Shown: positions 35,121 through 44,553 of the stretch, in pieces
How positions within the stretch are numbered: position 1 is the stretch's first letter
Layout: every line of letters begins with the position of its first letter
Origin: Pusillimonas caeni
GTDB taxonomy: Bacteria; Pseudomonadota; Gammaproteobacteria; Burkholderiales; Burkholderiaceae_B
Assembly (NCBI RefSeq): GCF_003545815.1
Contig: NZ_PDUW01000008.1
Coordinates: 1 to 64,000, forward strand
DNA: 64,000 nucleotides
Direction: 5' to 3'
Program-made: the position numbers and the translations under genes
Notes under the pieces: generated by a model
Seen by the model: only the letters and a program-made list of their open reading frames with translations
Databases searched by the model: none
What the model was told of the DNA's origin: nothing

Positions 35121-35262
35121 GCATGCTCCTTCGAATGATCGAATTCGTCAATCAGTCAGTCTCGCCGCGCAGCAACGGCAAGCCGCTGTCCCGCTCTTTT
35201 TAACACGAAGTGGCAGCCATCCAGACCTGCGCAGAGCGGACGAGCAGCTGTTCTTGCTCTTA

Positions 35263-35312
35263 TAAAAAAGCCCCATGATTCCAGCCCATCAGGGGCCGGA
35301 TCATGGGGCTTG
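35263..35312 (-). terminator. Intrinsic terminator of ppsA
   Basis: On the minus strand, agccccatga pairs with tcatggggct around a 30-base centre that itself can pair (ggcccctgatgggct), followed directly by a run of six T. It lies 45 bp after the ppsA stop. Confidence 0.85.
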
Positions 35313-35357
35313 ACGCTGTGCCTGCGGCCCGGCGTTGCACGGGCGCAGTCTCGGCGC

Positions 35358-37733
35358 TTACTTGCTACCGCCAAGAGCCAGACGCTGCCAGGTCTCGACG
35401 ACGGTGTCGGGGTTGAGCGACATCGACAATATGCCTTCGTCGCGCAGCCACTCTGCCAGGTCGGGATGGTCGCTGGGGCCCTGGCCGCAGATGCCCACGT
35501 ACTTGCCGGCCGCCAGGCAGGCCTTGATGGCGCGGTTGAGCATGAACTTGACGGCTTCGTCGCGTTCATCGAAGTCGGCCGCCAGCAGCTCCATGCCCGA
35601 GTCGCGGTCCAGGCCCAGGGTCAGCTGGGTCATGTCGTTTGAGCCGATGGAGAAGCCGTCGAAATACTCGAGGAATTTGTCGGCCAGCAAGGCGTTGGAG
35701 GGCACTTCGCACATCATGATCAGGCGCAGGCCGTTCTCGCCGCGCGCCAGGCCGTGCTTGGCCAGCAGGTCGACGACGCGCTTGGCCTGCGACAGGGTGC
35801 GCACGAAAGGCACCATGATCTCGACGTTGGTCAGGCCCATGTCGTCGCGCACTTTCTTGAGGGCTTCGCATTCCATGCGGAAGCACTCTTCGAACTCGTC
35901 GGAGATGTAGCGCGAGGCGCCGCGGAAGCCCAGCATGGGGTTTTCTTCTTCGGGCTCGTAGCGCGAGCCGCCCACGAGCTTGCGGTACTCGTTCGACTTG
36001 AAGTCGGACAGGCGCACGATGACGGGCTTGGGATAAAAGGCCGCGCCGATGGTGGCCACGCCCTCGGCCAGCTTGTCGACGAAGAAGGCGCGCGGGCTGG
36101 CATAGCCCCGGGCGGCCGACTCGACGGCCTTCTTGAGCTCGCTGTCGACGTTGGGATAGTCGAGCACGGCCTTGGGATGGACGTTGATGTTGTTGTTGAT
36201 GATGAACTCGAGACGGGCCAGGCCGACGCCGGCATTGGGAATCTGCGAGAAATCGAAGGCCAGCTGCGGGTTGCCCACGTTCATCATGACCTTCAGGCCG
36301 ATGTCGGGCATTTCGCCCCAGCGGACCTCTTCGATCTCGGTCTCGATCAGACCGTCGTAGATGCGGCCCTCGTCGCCCTCGGCGCACGAGACGGTGACTT
36401 CCTTGCCGTCTTGCAGCACGTCGGTGGCGTTGGCGCAGCCCACCACGGCGGGAATGCCCAGCTCGCGGGCGATGATGGCCGCGTGGCAGGTACGGCCGCC
36501 GCGATTGGTGACGATGGCCGAGGCCAGCTTCATGACCGGCTCCCAGTTGGGATCGGTCATGTCGGTGACGAGGATGTCGCCGGCCTGGACTTGGTCCATC
36601 TGCGATATGTCGCCCACGATGCGCACCTTGCCCGAGCCGATCTTCTGCCCGATGGCGCGGCCGGTGACGAGAACGTCGCCGGTGGCCTTGAGGCGGTAGC
36701 GCTCCTGCACGTCCTGCTTGCCCTGCTGCGACTTGACGGTTTCGGGACGCGCCTGAAGGATGTAGATCTTGCCATCGACGCCGTCGCGGCCCCATTCGAT
36801 GTCCATGGGGCGCTTGTAGTGCTGCTCGATGATGACGGCGTAGCGGGCCAGCTCGATGACTTCGTCGTCGGTCAGCGAGTAGCGGTTGCGCTCGGACACC
36901 GGCACGTCGACGGTGCGCACGGCCACGCCGGCGGTGCGCTCGGGGTCGAACTCCATCTTGATGAGCTTGGAGCCGATGCGGCGGCTGATGATGGGATAGT
37001 GTCCCGAAGCCAGGGTGGGCTTGAAGACATAGAATTCATCGGGATTGACGGCCCCCTGCACCACGGTTTCGCCCAGGCCGTAGGACGAGGTGATGAAGAC
37101 CACGTCGTTGAAGCCGGACTCGGTGTCGAGGGTGAACATGACGCCGGCGCTGCCCTTGTCGGAGCGCACCATGCGCTGGATGCCGGCCGACAGCGCCACG
37201 TCGGCGTGGGCGTAGCCCTTGTGCACGCGATAGGAGATGGCGCGGTCGTTGTACAGCGAGGCGAACACGTGGCGCACCTTGTCGAGCACGTCGTCGATGC
37301 CGACGACGTTCAGGAAGGTTTCCTGCTGGCCGGCGAAGGAGGCGTCGGGCAGGTCTTCCGCCGTTGCGGACGAACGCACGGCGAACGAGCCCTTGCCGTC
37401 GGCATCCAGCTTGGCGAAAGCCTCGCGGATGGCTTTTTCGAGTTCGGCCGGAAAGGGGGTGTCGACGATCCATTGACGGATCTGTGCGCCGGCCTCGGCC
37501 AGTTCGCGCACGTCTTCGGAATCGAGGGTGGACAGGCGCTGGGCGATGCGCTCGTCCAGGCCGGTGGACTTGAGGAATTCGCGGAATGCGTCGGCCGTGG
37601 TGGCGAAGCCGCCGGGCACACGCACCCCGGCCCCCGCCAGCTGGCTGATCATCTCGCCCAGGGAAGCGTTTTTGCCCCCCACCGAGTCAACGTCCGTCAT
37701 GCGGAGCTGCTCGAACGATACTACGTAAGACAT
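35358..37733 (-). CDS. ppsA: Phosphoenolpyruvate synthase
   Basis: Makes phosphoenolpyruvate from pyruvate and ATP in gluconeogenesis, 791 aa. The order is an N-terminal ATP-binding domain ([34 protein letters not shown]), the phosphohistidine domain with the catalytic His in [21 protein letters not shown], and the C-terminal PEP-binding barrel ([34 protein letters not shown]). It is divergent from its regulator ppsR, with about 170 bp between starts. Confidence 0.97.
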   Translation of the reverse strand: MSYVVSFEQLRMTDVDSVGGKNASLGEMISQLAGAGVRVPGGFATTADAFREFLKSTGLDERIAQRLSTLDSEDVRELAEAGAQIRQWIVDTPFPAELEKAIREAFAKLDADGKGSFAVRSSATAEDLPDASFAGQQETFLNVVGIDDVLDKVRHVFASLYNDRAISYRVHKGYAHADVALSAGIQRMVRSDKGSAGVMFTLDTESGFNDVVFITSSYGLGETVVQGAVNPDEFYVFKPTLASGHYPIISRRIGSKLIKMEFDPERTAGVAVRTVDVPVSERNRYSLTDDEVIELARYAVIIEQHYKRPMDIEWGRDGVDGKIYILQARPETVKSQQGKQDVQERYRLKATGDVLVTGRAIGQKIGSGKVRIVGDISQMDQVQAGDILVTDMTDPNWEPVMKLASAIVTNRGGRTCHAAIIARELGIPAVVGCANATDVLQDGKEVTVSCAEGDEGRIYDGLIETEIEEVRWGEMPDIGLKVMMNVGNPQLAFDFSQIPNAGVGLARLEFIINNNINVHPKAVLDYPNVDSELKKAVESAARGYASPRAFFVDKLAEGVATIGAAFYPKPVIVRLSDFKSNEYRKLVGGSRYEPEEENPMLGFRGASRYISDEFEECFRMECEALKKVRDDMGLTNVEIMVPFVRTLSQAKRVVDLLAKHGLARGENGLRLIMMCEVPSNALLADKFLEYFDGFSIGSNDMTQLTLGLDRDSGMELLAADFDERDEAVKFMLNRAIKACLAAGKYVGICGQGPSDHPDLAEWLRDEGILSMSLNPDTVVETWQRLALGGSK

Positions 37734-37903
37734 AAAGTCACCTTTGACACTATAGAAGAAAGCCTGTTTGGCCAGGGCATAACGTGAGGGGCGAATGTGC
37801 CCTACAATCTATGCTCTGGCCGAACAAGCCTTGCCGTTCGCGGAAGCGGCGCAAGGTTCGATTGTACTTCGTTTCCCCGACAACCCAGCCGCCCTCTTTC
37901 CCC

Positions 37904-38737
37904 ATGACATCCACGCCCGTCGAGCGCACCGTTTTCATTGTTTCGGACAGCACAGGCATCACCGCCGAAACGTTTTCCCACGCAGTGCTTTCCCAGTTCG
38001 AACAGGTCAAATTCACGCCGGTTCGCATCCCCTTCATCGACGGCGTCGAAAAAGCCGCCGCCGCCGCCCAGCGCATCAATCGCTGCGCCGAAAAAGAGCA
38101 GCAGCCGCCGCTGGTGTTCAGCACGCTGGTCAATCCGGACATCGCCTTCATCATCCGACAGTCCAACTGCACTTTCCTGGACCTGTTCGGCACTTTCGTA
38201 AAACCGATCGAAGAAGCGCTGGACATGAAGTCCAGCCACTCCATCGGCCGCTCTCACATGGGCGGGCTCTCGCCCCAGTATCACAACCGCATCGAGGCGA
38301 TCAACTTCAGCCTGGCGCACGACGACGGGCAGTTCGTTCATGGGCTCGAGCAGGCGGACGTGATCCTGGTGGGGGTGTCGCGCTGCGGCAAGACGCCCAC
38401 CAGCCTTTATCTGGCAATGCAGTATGCGGTCAAGGCGGCAAATTTCCCGTTGATCCCCGAAGACTTCGAACGCGGATCCCTGCCGGCGACGCTGGCGCCC
38501 TTCCGCGGCAAGCTGTTCGGCCTGTCGATCCAGCCGGAACGCCTGGCCGAGGTGCGAAACGAGCGCCGGCCGGGCAGCCAGTATGCGTCGTTGAAGCAAT
38601 GCCGCTACGAAGTGGCGGAGGCCGAGCGGCTGATGCGGATGGAAAATATCCCCTGCCTGTCGACCACGACGCGGTCGATCGAGGAAATTTCCACCAAGGT
38701 GCTGGAAGAAGTGGGAATCAACCGGCGCAGCTATTGA
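37904..38737 (+). CDS. ppsR: PEP synthase regulatory kinase/phosphorylase
   Basis: Bifunctional regulator (DUF299/PSRP family) that inactivates PEP synthase by ADP-dependent phosphorylation and reactivates it by phosphorolysis, 277 aa. It begins ERTVFIVSDSTGITAETFSH and carries the P-loop GVSRCGKTPTSLYLA. The start at 37904 matches the family; an in-frame start at 37784 adds 40 basic residues unlike any homologue and is rejected. It stands opposite ppsA, its target, the conserved arrangement. Confidence 0.95.
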   Translation: MTSTPVERTVFIVSDSTGITAETFSHAVLSQFEQVKFTPVRIPFIDGVEKAAAAAQRINRCAEKEQQPPLVFSTLVNPDIAFIIRQSNCTFLDLFGTFVKPIEEALDMKSSHSIGRSHMGGLSPQYHNRIEAINFSLAHDDGQFVHGLEQADVILVGVSRCGKTPTSLYLAMQYAVKAANFPLIPEDFERGSLPATLAPFRGKLFGLSIQPERLAEVRNERRPGSQYASLKQCRYEVAEAERLMRMENIPCLSTTTRSIEEISTKVLEEVGINRRSY

Positions 38738-38766
38738 ATTATCGCCGCGCAAGGGCTCGCGGAGCC

Positions 38767-39552
38767 CTATCCAGCGGTGGATCCGGCAGCTGACTGGCGG
38801 CGATGCTCGAACAGGCAGATGGCGGCGGCTGCGGCGACATTCAGCGACTCGACCCCCGGCGCCTGGGGGATGAAGACCCGAAGGTCGGCCAGGCTCAGAA
38901 GCTCCGCGGCAACGCCCCGCCCTTCGTTGCCCATCAACCAGGCGCATTCGCGCGGCAGCGGTTCATCATATAGGGAACGGGCATCGTCCAAGGCAGTGGC
39001 GATCAATGGCACGCACAGCCGGGCATGCAAAGCGGCAAGGTCGCAGTCTTCGTACAGACGCATGACGAAATGCGCGCCCTGGGCGCTGCGCAGCACCTTG
39101 GGCGACCAGGCGCCGGCGCAGCCGGGCGAAAGGTAGGCCTGGCCGATGCCTGCCGCCGCCGCGGTGCGCAGCAGCGTGCCCAGGTTGCCGGGGTCCTGGA
39201 TGCGATCCAGCCACAGGCTGGTGCCGGTTATGTGCTCGGGCACGAGCTCGCGGGGAGTCTGGGCGGCGAAATAGACGCCCTGGCTTTCCTGTACTTGGGA
39301 TAAACGGCCCGCCAGCACGGTTTCGCAGCTGACCGCGATGCCGGCGGGCAGCGCGGCGGCCAGCTCGGCCAGCTCTGGATCGCGCTCGAGCCGCTGCAGG
39401 TCGAACAAGGCGAAAGCGGGCAGCCCGCGATGCCGGAGCCATTCCTGGCACAAATGCACGCCTTCCAGCAGCACCTGATCGCCGCGCCGGCCGGCGGCCA
39501 GTCGCACGAGCTGCTTGTATTGAGCGTTGTCGCGCGAACTGATGTGCTTCAC
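38767..39552 (-). CDS. TrmH/SpoU family RNA 2'-O-methyltransferase
   Basis: SPOUT-class RNA methyltransferase, 261 aa. The N-terminal substrate-binding domain (VKHISSRDNAQYKQLVRLAA) is followed by the knotted methylase domain with motifs LDRIQDPGNLGTLLRTAAAA, CAWLMGNEGRGVAAEL and SLNVAAAAAICLFEH. Likely an rRNA methylase of the RlmB/TsnR-like group. A GTG start at 39552 is preferred because gggagg lies just upstream and family members begin near KHISS; ATG 39567 would add five residues. Confidence 0.87.
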   Translation of the reverse strand: MKHISSRDNAQYKQLVRLAAGRRGDQVLLEGVHLCQEWLRHRGLPAFALFDLQRLERDPELAELAAALPAGIAVSCETVLAGRLSQVQESQGVYFAAQTPRELVPEHITGTSLWLDRIQDPGNLGTLLRTAAAAGIGQAYLSPGCAGAWSPKVLRSAQGAHFVMRLYEDCDLAALHARLCVPLIATALDDARSLYDEPLPRECAWLMGNEGRGVAAELLSLADLRVFIPQAPGVESLNVAAAAAICLFEHRRQSAAGSTAG

Positions 39553-39640
39553 AAGCCCCTCCCGCATGGGCTGGCATGCGCCATGCTTGGCGCCCGCCCG
39601 TATCGATCCGCCCCGCGTGAAGCGCTGCGCCGCACCCGAC

Positions 39641-40312
39641 CTATTCCTCTGTAAACGGCTGCGCTTCGAGCGCGGCCCATACCCGATCGGGACCGTCGTG
39701 TCCCTGCGCCTGCGCCAGCCATTCCTTCACGGGCGCGAAGCTGCGCCGGTGCGCGGGGCATGGGCCGTGCAGCCTCAGCCTTTCGAGATGGATAACCGTG
39801 CCATAGCCTTTGTGGCGGTCGAACTCGTATTGAGGGTACTGCTCGTGCAGCACCCGGCAGTCGGCGTCGCGAGCGGTCTTGGCCAGGATGGAAGCGGCCG
39901 ATATGGCGGGCACGAGTGCATCGCCCTGCACGATGGCCTGGGCCGAGCAGACCAGGCCCTTGGGCACGAGGTTGCCGTCGACCTGGGCGTGCACCGGCTT
40001 GATCGCCAGGCCGGCACAGGCGCGGCGCATGGCCAGCATGGTGGCCTGCAGGATGTTCAGGCTGTCGATCTCTTGCACGCTGGAGCGGGCGACGCACCAG
40101 GCCAGGGCTCTTTCCCGGATCAGCAGCGCCAGTTCCTCGCGGCGCTCGGCGGTGAGCTTCTTGGAGTCGGCCAGGCCCGCAACGGGCCGGTCGGGATCGA
40201 GGATGACGGCGGCGGCGTACACCGGCCCCGCCAGCGGGCCCCTGCCCGCCTCGTCGATGCCGGCCAGATGCAGCAGCGCCGGCATGGCGCCGAAAAGATC
40301 AACCTGCGACAT
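39641..40312 (-). CDS. rnhB: Ribonuclease HII
   Basis: Cleaves RNA in RNA-DNA hybrids and at single ribonucleotides, 223 aa. Motif [20 protein letters not shown] gives the Asp-Glu pair near residue 20; [13 protein letters not shown] and the downstream [20 protein letters not shown] with [12 protein letters not shown] are typical. It follows lpxB in the conserved lipid A gene block, 35 bp downstream of it. Confidence 0.95.
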   Translation of the reverse strand: MSQVDLFGAMPALLHLAGIDEAGRGPLAGPVYAAAVILDPDRPVAGLADSKKLTAERREELALLIRERALAWCVARSSVQEIDSLNILQATMLAMRRACAGLAIKPVHAQVDGNLVPKGLVCSAQAIVQGDALVPAISAASILAKTARDADCRVLHEQYPQYEFDRHKGYGTVIHLERLRLHGPCPAHRRSFAPVKEWLAQAQGHDGPDRVWAALEAQPFTEE

Positions 40313-40347
40313 TGCCTGCCTTTTGAGCCTGGGACATGAAAAGAATT

Positions 40348-41526
40348 TTAGTGACCACGGCCGGCCTCTTGCAAGATGGCCCGCGCCGCCAGGCCCGGCG
40401 TGTCGCGCAACAACGTCTCGTGCAGGCGCGTGAAGCGCTCGGCGGTGCGCTGGGCATAGGCGGCATCGGACAAGGCCGTCCAGGTGGACTGCGCCAGCTT
40501 CTCGGGCGTGGCGTCTTCCTGCAGCAGCTCGGGTACGGCAAAGTCGTTCAGCAGCACGTTGGGCAGGCCCACCCAGGGAACCAGCGGCCGCGATTGGCCC
40601 GACTTCCAGGCCATGATACGCCGCATGGCCGGCGACAGCACGTATGAAATCACCATGGGCCTCTTGAACAGCGCGGCTTCGAGCGTGGCGGTGCCGCTGG
40701 CCACCAGCACGGCGTCCGCCGCCTCGAGCGCATCCCAGGCGGCGGGCTGCGAAGGCGAACTGGCCTGATCGAGCATGACGAGGTTGGCAACCGGATGCTG
40801 CCGCAGCCAGCCCTCGAATTCGGCGCGGCGCTGGGCATTGACCATCGGCACCAGAATACGCAGATTGGGATCCTGCTTCAGCAGCAGTCCGGCGGCCTGC
40901 AAAAAGCGCGGCGCCAGCAGCTTTATTTCAGAGGCGCGGCTGCCCGGCATGAGAGCCAGCACACGCTCGCCGGCGCCCAGGCCCAGCCTGGCCCTGACGC
41001 CTTCGCGATCGGGACGCATGGGAATCACCTGGGCCAGCGGATGCCCCACGTAAGTAACCGGGACGCCCTCCTTCTGGTAAAGGGCTTCTTCGAATGGAAA
41101 CAGCACCAGCATGTGGGACACGGCGGCACGTATCTTGTGGATGCGCTCGTAGCGCCAGGCCCAGATGGAAGGCCCCACGAAATGTACGGTGGGAATGCCC
41201 GCCTGCCGCAGCTGCAGTTCGAGCCGAAGGTTGAAGTCGGGCGCATCGATGCCCACAAAGACGTCGGGCCGGTCTCGCAGCCAGCGGCGCTTGACGTCGC
41301 CATAGGTGCGCAGCAGCCCCGGCAGGCGCTTGAGTGCGTCGACGTAGCCGAACACGGTCAGGGCATGCATGGGGTGCCAGGTGTCCAGCCCCTGCTCGGC
41401 CATGGCCGGGCCGCCTATGCCCTCGCATCGGCTTTGCGGCGCAAGACCGGCGATGCCCCCCATGACGCGAGCGGCCAGCAGGTCGCCCGAAGGCTCGCCG
41501 GCCACCATGGCGATGCGCGGACTCAT
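40348..41526 (-). CDS. lpxB: Lipid-A-disaccharide synthase
   Basis: Glycosyltransferase family 19 enzyme joining UDP-2,3-diacylglucosamine and lipid X, 392 aa. The N-terminal [19 protein letters not shown] and later [20 protein letters not shown] and [18 protein letters not shown] are hallmarks. The start at 41526 overlaps the lpxA stop by 4 bp; longer frames run through lpxA. Peripheral inner-membrane protein. Confidence 0.95.
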   Translation of the reverse strand: MSPRIAMVAGEPSGDLLAARVMGGIAGLAPQSRCEGIGGPAMAEQGLDTWHPMHALTVFGYVDALKRLPGLLRTYGDVKRRWLRDRPDVFVGIDAPDFNLRLELQLRQAGIPTVHFVGPSIWAWRYERIHKIRAAVSHMLVLFPFEEALYQKEGVPVTYVGHPLAQVIPMRPDREGVRARLGLGAGERVLALMPGSRASEIKLLAPRFLQAAGLLLKQDPNLRILVPMVNAQRRAEFEGWLRQHPVANLVMLDQASSPSQPAAWDALEAADAVLVASGTATLEAALFKRPMVISYVLSPAMRRIMAWKSGQSRPLVPWVGLPNVLLNDFAVPELLQEDATPEKLAQSTWTALSDAAYAQRTAERFTRLHETLLRDTPGLAARAILQEAGRGH

Positions 41527-42317
41527 GCCCGGGCGATGCCCCGCGTCGAGGCGTTGAGAAAGTCGACCAGCACCTGCAGCGCGTCGTGCGCTTCGGTGCG
41601 CTGAGACTGCAGCGCGGCGATCTGCTGCGCCGCTTCTTCGACCTTGAGGTTGCGGCGGTAGAGGATTTTGTACGCTTCTTTCAGGGCAGAGACGGTTTCG
41701 GGCGTGTAGCCGCGCCGATTGAGCCCTTCGCTGTTGATGCCGACCGGCCTGAAGGGGTCGCCCGCGCCGATGACGTAAGGCGGGATGTCCTGCCTTATGG
41801 AACTGGTGCCGCCTATCATGCTGTGGGCGCCGATGCGCACGAACTGGTGCACGGCGGAAGAGCCGCCCAATATGGCCCAGTCGTCGATGTGGATGTGGCC
41901 CGCCAGCTGCACGCTGTTGGCGATGACGGTGTGGCTCGCAATCTGGCAGTCGTGCGCAATGTGCACGTAGGCCATGATCCAGTTGTCGTCGCCCACCCTC
42001 GTCACGCCGACGTCCTGGGCCGTGCCGGTGTTGATGGTGACGTACTCGCGCACCATGTTGCCGTCGCCGATCTCGAGCCGGGTGGGCTCGCCCTTGTATT
42101 TTTTGTCCTGCGGCATGCCGCCGATGGAGCAGAAACGGTAAAAGACGTTGTCCCGGCCTATGGCGGTGTGCCCGTCGATGATGCAATGAGGCCCCACCTG
42201 GGTTCCCGCAGCAATGCGCACGCCAGGCCCCACGATGCTGTAAGCGCCTACTGTGACGTCGTCGGCCAGCTCGGCCTCGGGCGCCACGATGGCGGTGGGA
42301 TGGATGCGCCCGGTCAT
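41523..42317 (-). CDS. lpxA: UDP-N-acetylglucosamine acyltransferase
   Basis: First enzyme of lipid A synthesis, 264 aa, with left-handed beta-helix hexapeptide repeats (for example IHPTAIVAPEAELADDVTVG onward). The catalytic His lies in the stretch GDDNWIMAYVHIAHDCQIAS. The C-terminal helical domain follows from about residue 190. The start at 42317 shares one base with the fabZ stop (TGATG), indicating coupling. Confidence 0.95.
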   Translation of the reverse strand: MTGRIHPTAIVAPEAELADDVTVGAYSIVGPGVRIAAGTQVGPHCIIDGHTAIGRDNVFYRFCSIGGMPQDKKYKGEPTRLEIGDGNMVREYVTINTGTAQDVGVTRVGDDNWIMAYVHIAHDCQIASHTVIANSVQLAGHIHIDDWAILGGSSAVHQFVRIGAHSMIGGTSSIRQDIPPYVIGAGDPFRPVGINSEGLNRRGYTPETVSALKEAYKILYRRNLKVEEAAQQIAALQSQRTEAHDALQVLVDFLNASTRGIARA

Positions 42318-42769
42318 CAGTCCTCCAGGGCGCGGATGGCGCACATCAGCTTGGCTGCGGCCACCTCCTGGCCGTCCACCGTGGCGCACGCGGAGTACTT
42401 GCACATGGTGCGGCTGAGGCGGTCGGCGGAGACCTCGAGGCGAAGCTGGTCGCCCGGCACCACCGGCCTGCGGAAGCGCGCCCCGTCCACTCCCACCAGG
42501 TAATAGGCGATCTTGCGGTCGGCGGGATTGACGGTGGAGTCGCCCTCGAAAGAAAACAGGGCCGCCGCCTGCGCCATGGCCTCGATGATGAGCACGCCCG
42601 GCATGACCGGATGATGCGGAAAATGGCCCTCGAAGAACGGCTCGTTCATGGACACGTTCTTGATGGCCACGATGCTTTTTCCCGGCTCCATTTCGAGGAC
42701 CCGGTCGATCAGCAGCATCGGATAGCGATGCGGCAGGCGGGCCATGATTTCCTTGATGTCGAGTTTCAT
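42317..42769 (-). CDS. fabZ: 3-hydroxyacyl-ACP dehydratase
   Basis: Hotdog-fold dehydratase of fatty acid elongation, 150 aa. The catalytic His is in [20 protein letters not shown], and the Glu follows in LIIEAMAQ. It begins [20 protein letters not shown], typical of FabZ. It lies between lpxD and lpxA as in most proteobacteria. Confidence 0.96.
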   Translation of the reverse strand: MKLDIKEIMARLPHRYPMLLIDRVLEMEPGKSIVAIKNVSMNEPFFEGHFPHHPVMPGVLIIEAMAQAAALFSFEGDSTVNPADRKIAYYLVGVDGARFRRPVVPGDQLRLEVSADRLSRTMCKYSACATVDGQEVAAAKLMCAIRALED

Positions 42770-42814
42770 TCTTTTCTATCCTACCGGCGTCATTCGCGCA
42801 TGCGCCTCTGTCAA

Positions 42815-43906
42815 TTACTTGTCCTGTTTCTCGAGAGCGCGCAAGCGCTTCCGCAACTGCGAGAGCTGTCCCAGCACCGCGGCATTGCGCTGCCAGCCGG
42901 CGTGCTCGTCGAAAGGATACACGCCGGTGTAGCGGCCGGGCTTCTCGACGTTGGCGGTAATGGCCGTGCCGCCCGAAACATGCACGTCGTCGCCCAGGAC
43001 GATGTGGCCGGAAATCATGGAAGCGCCGCCTATGGTGCAGCGGGCGCCGATGACGGTGGAACCGGCAATGCCCACGCAGGCGGCCATGGCGGTGTGGTCG
43101 CCGATGCGCACGTTGTGCGCGACCATGATCTGGTTGTCGAGCTTGACCCCGTTGCCGATGACGGTGTCTTCGAGGGCGCCGCGGTCGATGGTGGTGTTGG
43201 CGCCGATTTCGACGTCGTTGCCGACGCTGACGCCGCCCAATTGGGCGATTTTAGCCCAGGCGCCGGGTTCGCTGGCCGGATGCGGCGCAAAGCCGAAGCC
43301 GTCCGCGCCCAGCACGGCGCCGCTGTGCACGATCACCCGGTCGCCCAGGTGTACGCCGTGATAAAGCGTGACTCCCGCATGAAGCAGGCCGTCGGCCCCG
43401 ATGGACGAGCCGGCGCCGACAATGCAGCCCGGCCCCAGGCGGGTTCCCGGGCCGATGCGCGCGCCGTCCTCGATGACGCAGTGGGGGCCGATGCTGGCAT
43501 CGTCCGCCACCTGCGCCGAGGCAGCGATGATGGCGCTGGGATGCACGCCCTTGGGCAGGTTCTGGATGCGGTGGCGGTCGAACCATTGCGCCAGCAGCGC
43601 ATACATCAGGTAGGGTTGGCTGCACAGCACCACCCGGAACGGCGGCCGGTTTACTTCGAGGGACCGCCAGGCTTCGGGGGTGAGGATGACGGCCGCGGCG
43701 CGGCACTGCGCCAACTGGCCCTGCAACCTGGGATTGGCGAGGAAGCTGATCTCGGACGGACCCGCACTAAGCAAAGAGCCCAGTCCCCGTATGCGGGGCA
43801 TGGGCTCGTCCGAGTCGACGATGCTGCTGTCCAGGCCGGTAAGGTTGGCTGCCTGCAATAGCCCGGGCAACGTAGGCGCCTGTTCGGGCGCTAACAGTAC
43901 CGGCAT
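42815..43906 (-). CDS. lpxD: UDP-3-O-(3-hydroxymyristoyl)glucosamine N-acyltransferase
   Basis: Third acyl step of lipid A, 363 aa. The N-terminal uridine-binding domain is followed by hexapeptide repeats from about residue 105 (GVHPSAIIAASAQVADDASI). The catalytic His region is VKLDNQIMVAHNVRIGDHTA. The C-terminal helix is VLGQLSQLRKRLRALEKQ. It starts 6 bp after the skp stop. Confidence 0.95.
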   Translation of the reverse strand: MPVLLAPEQAPTLPGLLQAANLTGLDSSIVDSDEPMPRIRGLGSLLSAGPSEISFLANPRLQGQLAQCRAAAVILTPEAWRSLEVNRPPFRVVLCSQPYLMYALLAQWFDRHRIQNLPKGVHPSAIIAASAQVADDASIGPHCVIEDGARIGPGTRLGPGCIVGAGSSIGADGLLHAGVTLYHGVHLGDRVIVHSGAVLGADGFGFAPHPASEPGAWAKIAQLGGVSVGNDVEIGANTTIDRGALEDTVIGNGVKLDNQIMVAHNVRIGDHTAMAACVGIAGSTVIGARCTIGGASMISGHIVLGDDVHVSGGTAITANVEKPGRYTGVYPFDEHAGWQRNAAVLGQLSQLRKRLRALEKQDK

Positions 43907-43912
43907 TTGTAC

Positions 43913-44488
43913 TTAACCGCCCAGGGCCTGCATGACCTGATCGGTGATGTCGACGCGGGGGCTGACGGTGACGGCATCCTGGATGATGAGGTCATAGCCC
44001 TGCTGCTCTGCGATCTTCTTGATGGCGGCGTCGGCTTTTTCGACGATGGCCGAGAACTCTTCGTTGCGGCGGCGGTTGAAGTCTTCCTGGAATTCACGGC
44101 GCTTGCGCTGCAGGTCGGAGTCGAGGTCGGCAAGCTGGCGCTGGCGCTTGATGCGCTCGGATTCGGACAGCACGGGCGCGTCTTTGTCGAACTTTTGCGC
44201 CTGGTTGCGCAGGTTGTTGGCCATGCTTTGCAGTTCGTCGTCGCGACGCTTGAACTCGGATTCGATCTTGGCCTGGGCGGCCTTGGCGGGCTTGGAGTCG
44301 CGCAGGATGCGCTCTGTGCTGACAAAACCGATTTTTGTGGCCTGCGTCTGGGCCTGCACGGCCGGAACGCTCGCCACCGACACTGCACCCAACGCAGCCG
44401 CCAGCACCAACGCGCGGTTGCCTTGTCCGACACGGCGGCGCAAAGCGCCGCCCACAGCGGAAAGTTTCAATGTGAATTCAGACTTCAT
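43913..44488 (-). CDS. skp: Periplasmic chaperone Skp/OmpH
   Basis: OmpH family chaperone for outer-membrane proteins, 191 aa. It has a long signal peptide (first about 46 residues, ending VQAQTQA) and then TKIGFVSTERILRDSKPAKA. The middle is a long, charged coiled-coil region forming the tentacles of the trimer, and the C-terminus reads GYDLIIQDAVTVSPRVDITD. It sits between bamA and lpxD, the standard order. Confidence 0.94.
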   Translation of the reverse strand: MKSEFTLKLSAVGGALRRRVGQGNRALVLAAALGAVSVASVPAVQAQTQATKIGFVSTERILRDSKPAKAAQAKIESEFKRRDDELQSMANNLRNQAQKFDKDAPVLSESERIKRQRQLADLDSDLQRKRREFQEDFNRRRNEEFSAIVEKADAAIKKIAEQQGYDLIIQDAVTVSPRVDITDQVMQALGG

Positions 44489-44553
44489 GAAAAATCTACC
44501 TTGCGAAGGAGCAGAAAGAATAAAAAGCTTATTGTGCCATTAAATTCGCGACA

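Noticed and set aside
35754-37787. 677-codon open frame opposite ppsA
   Set aside because: Antisense shadow of ppsA. Its composition reflects complementary codons and it would run into the ppsR promoter.
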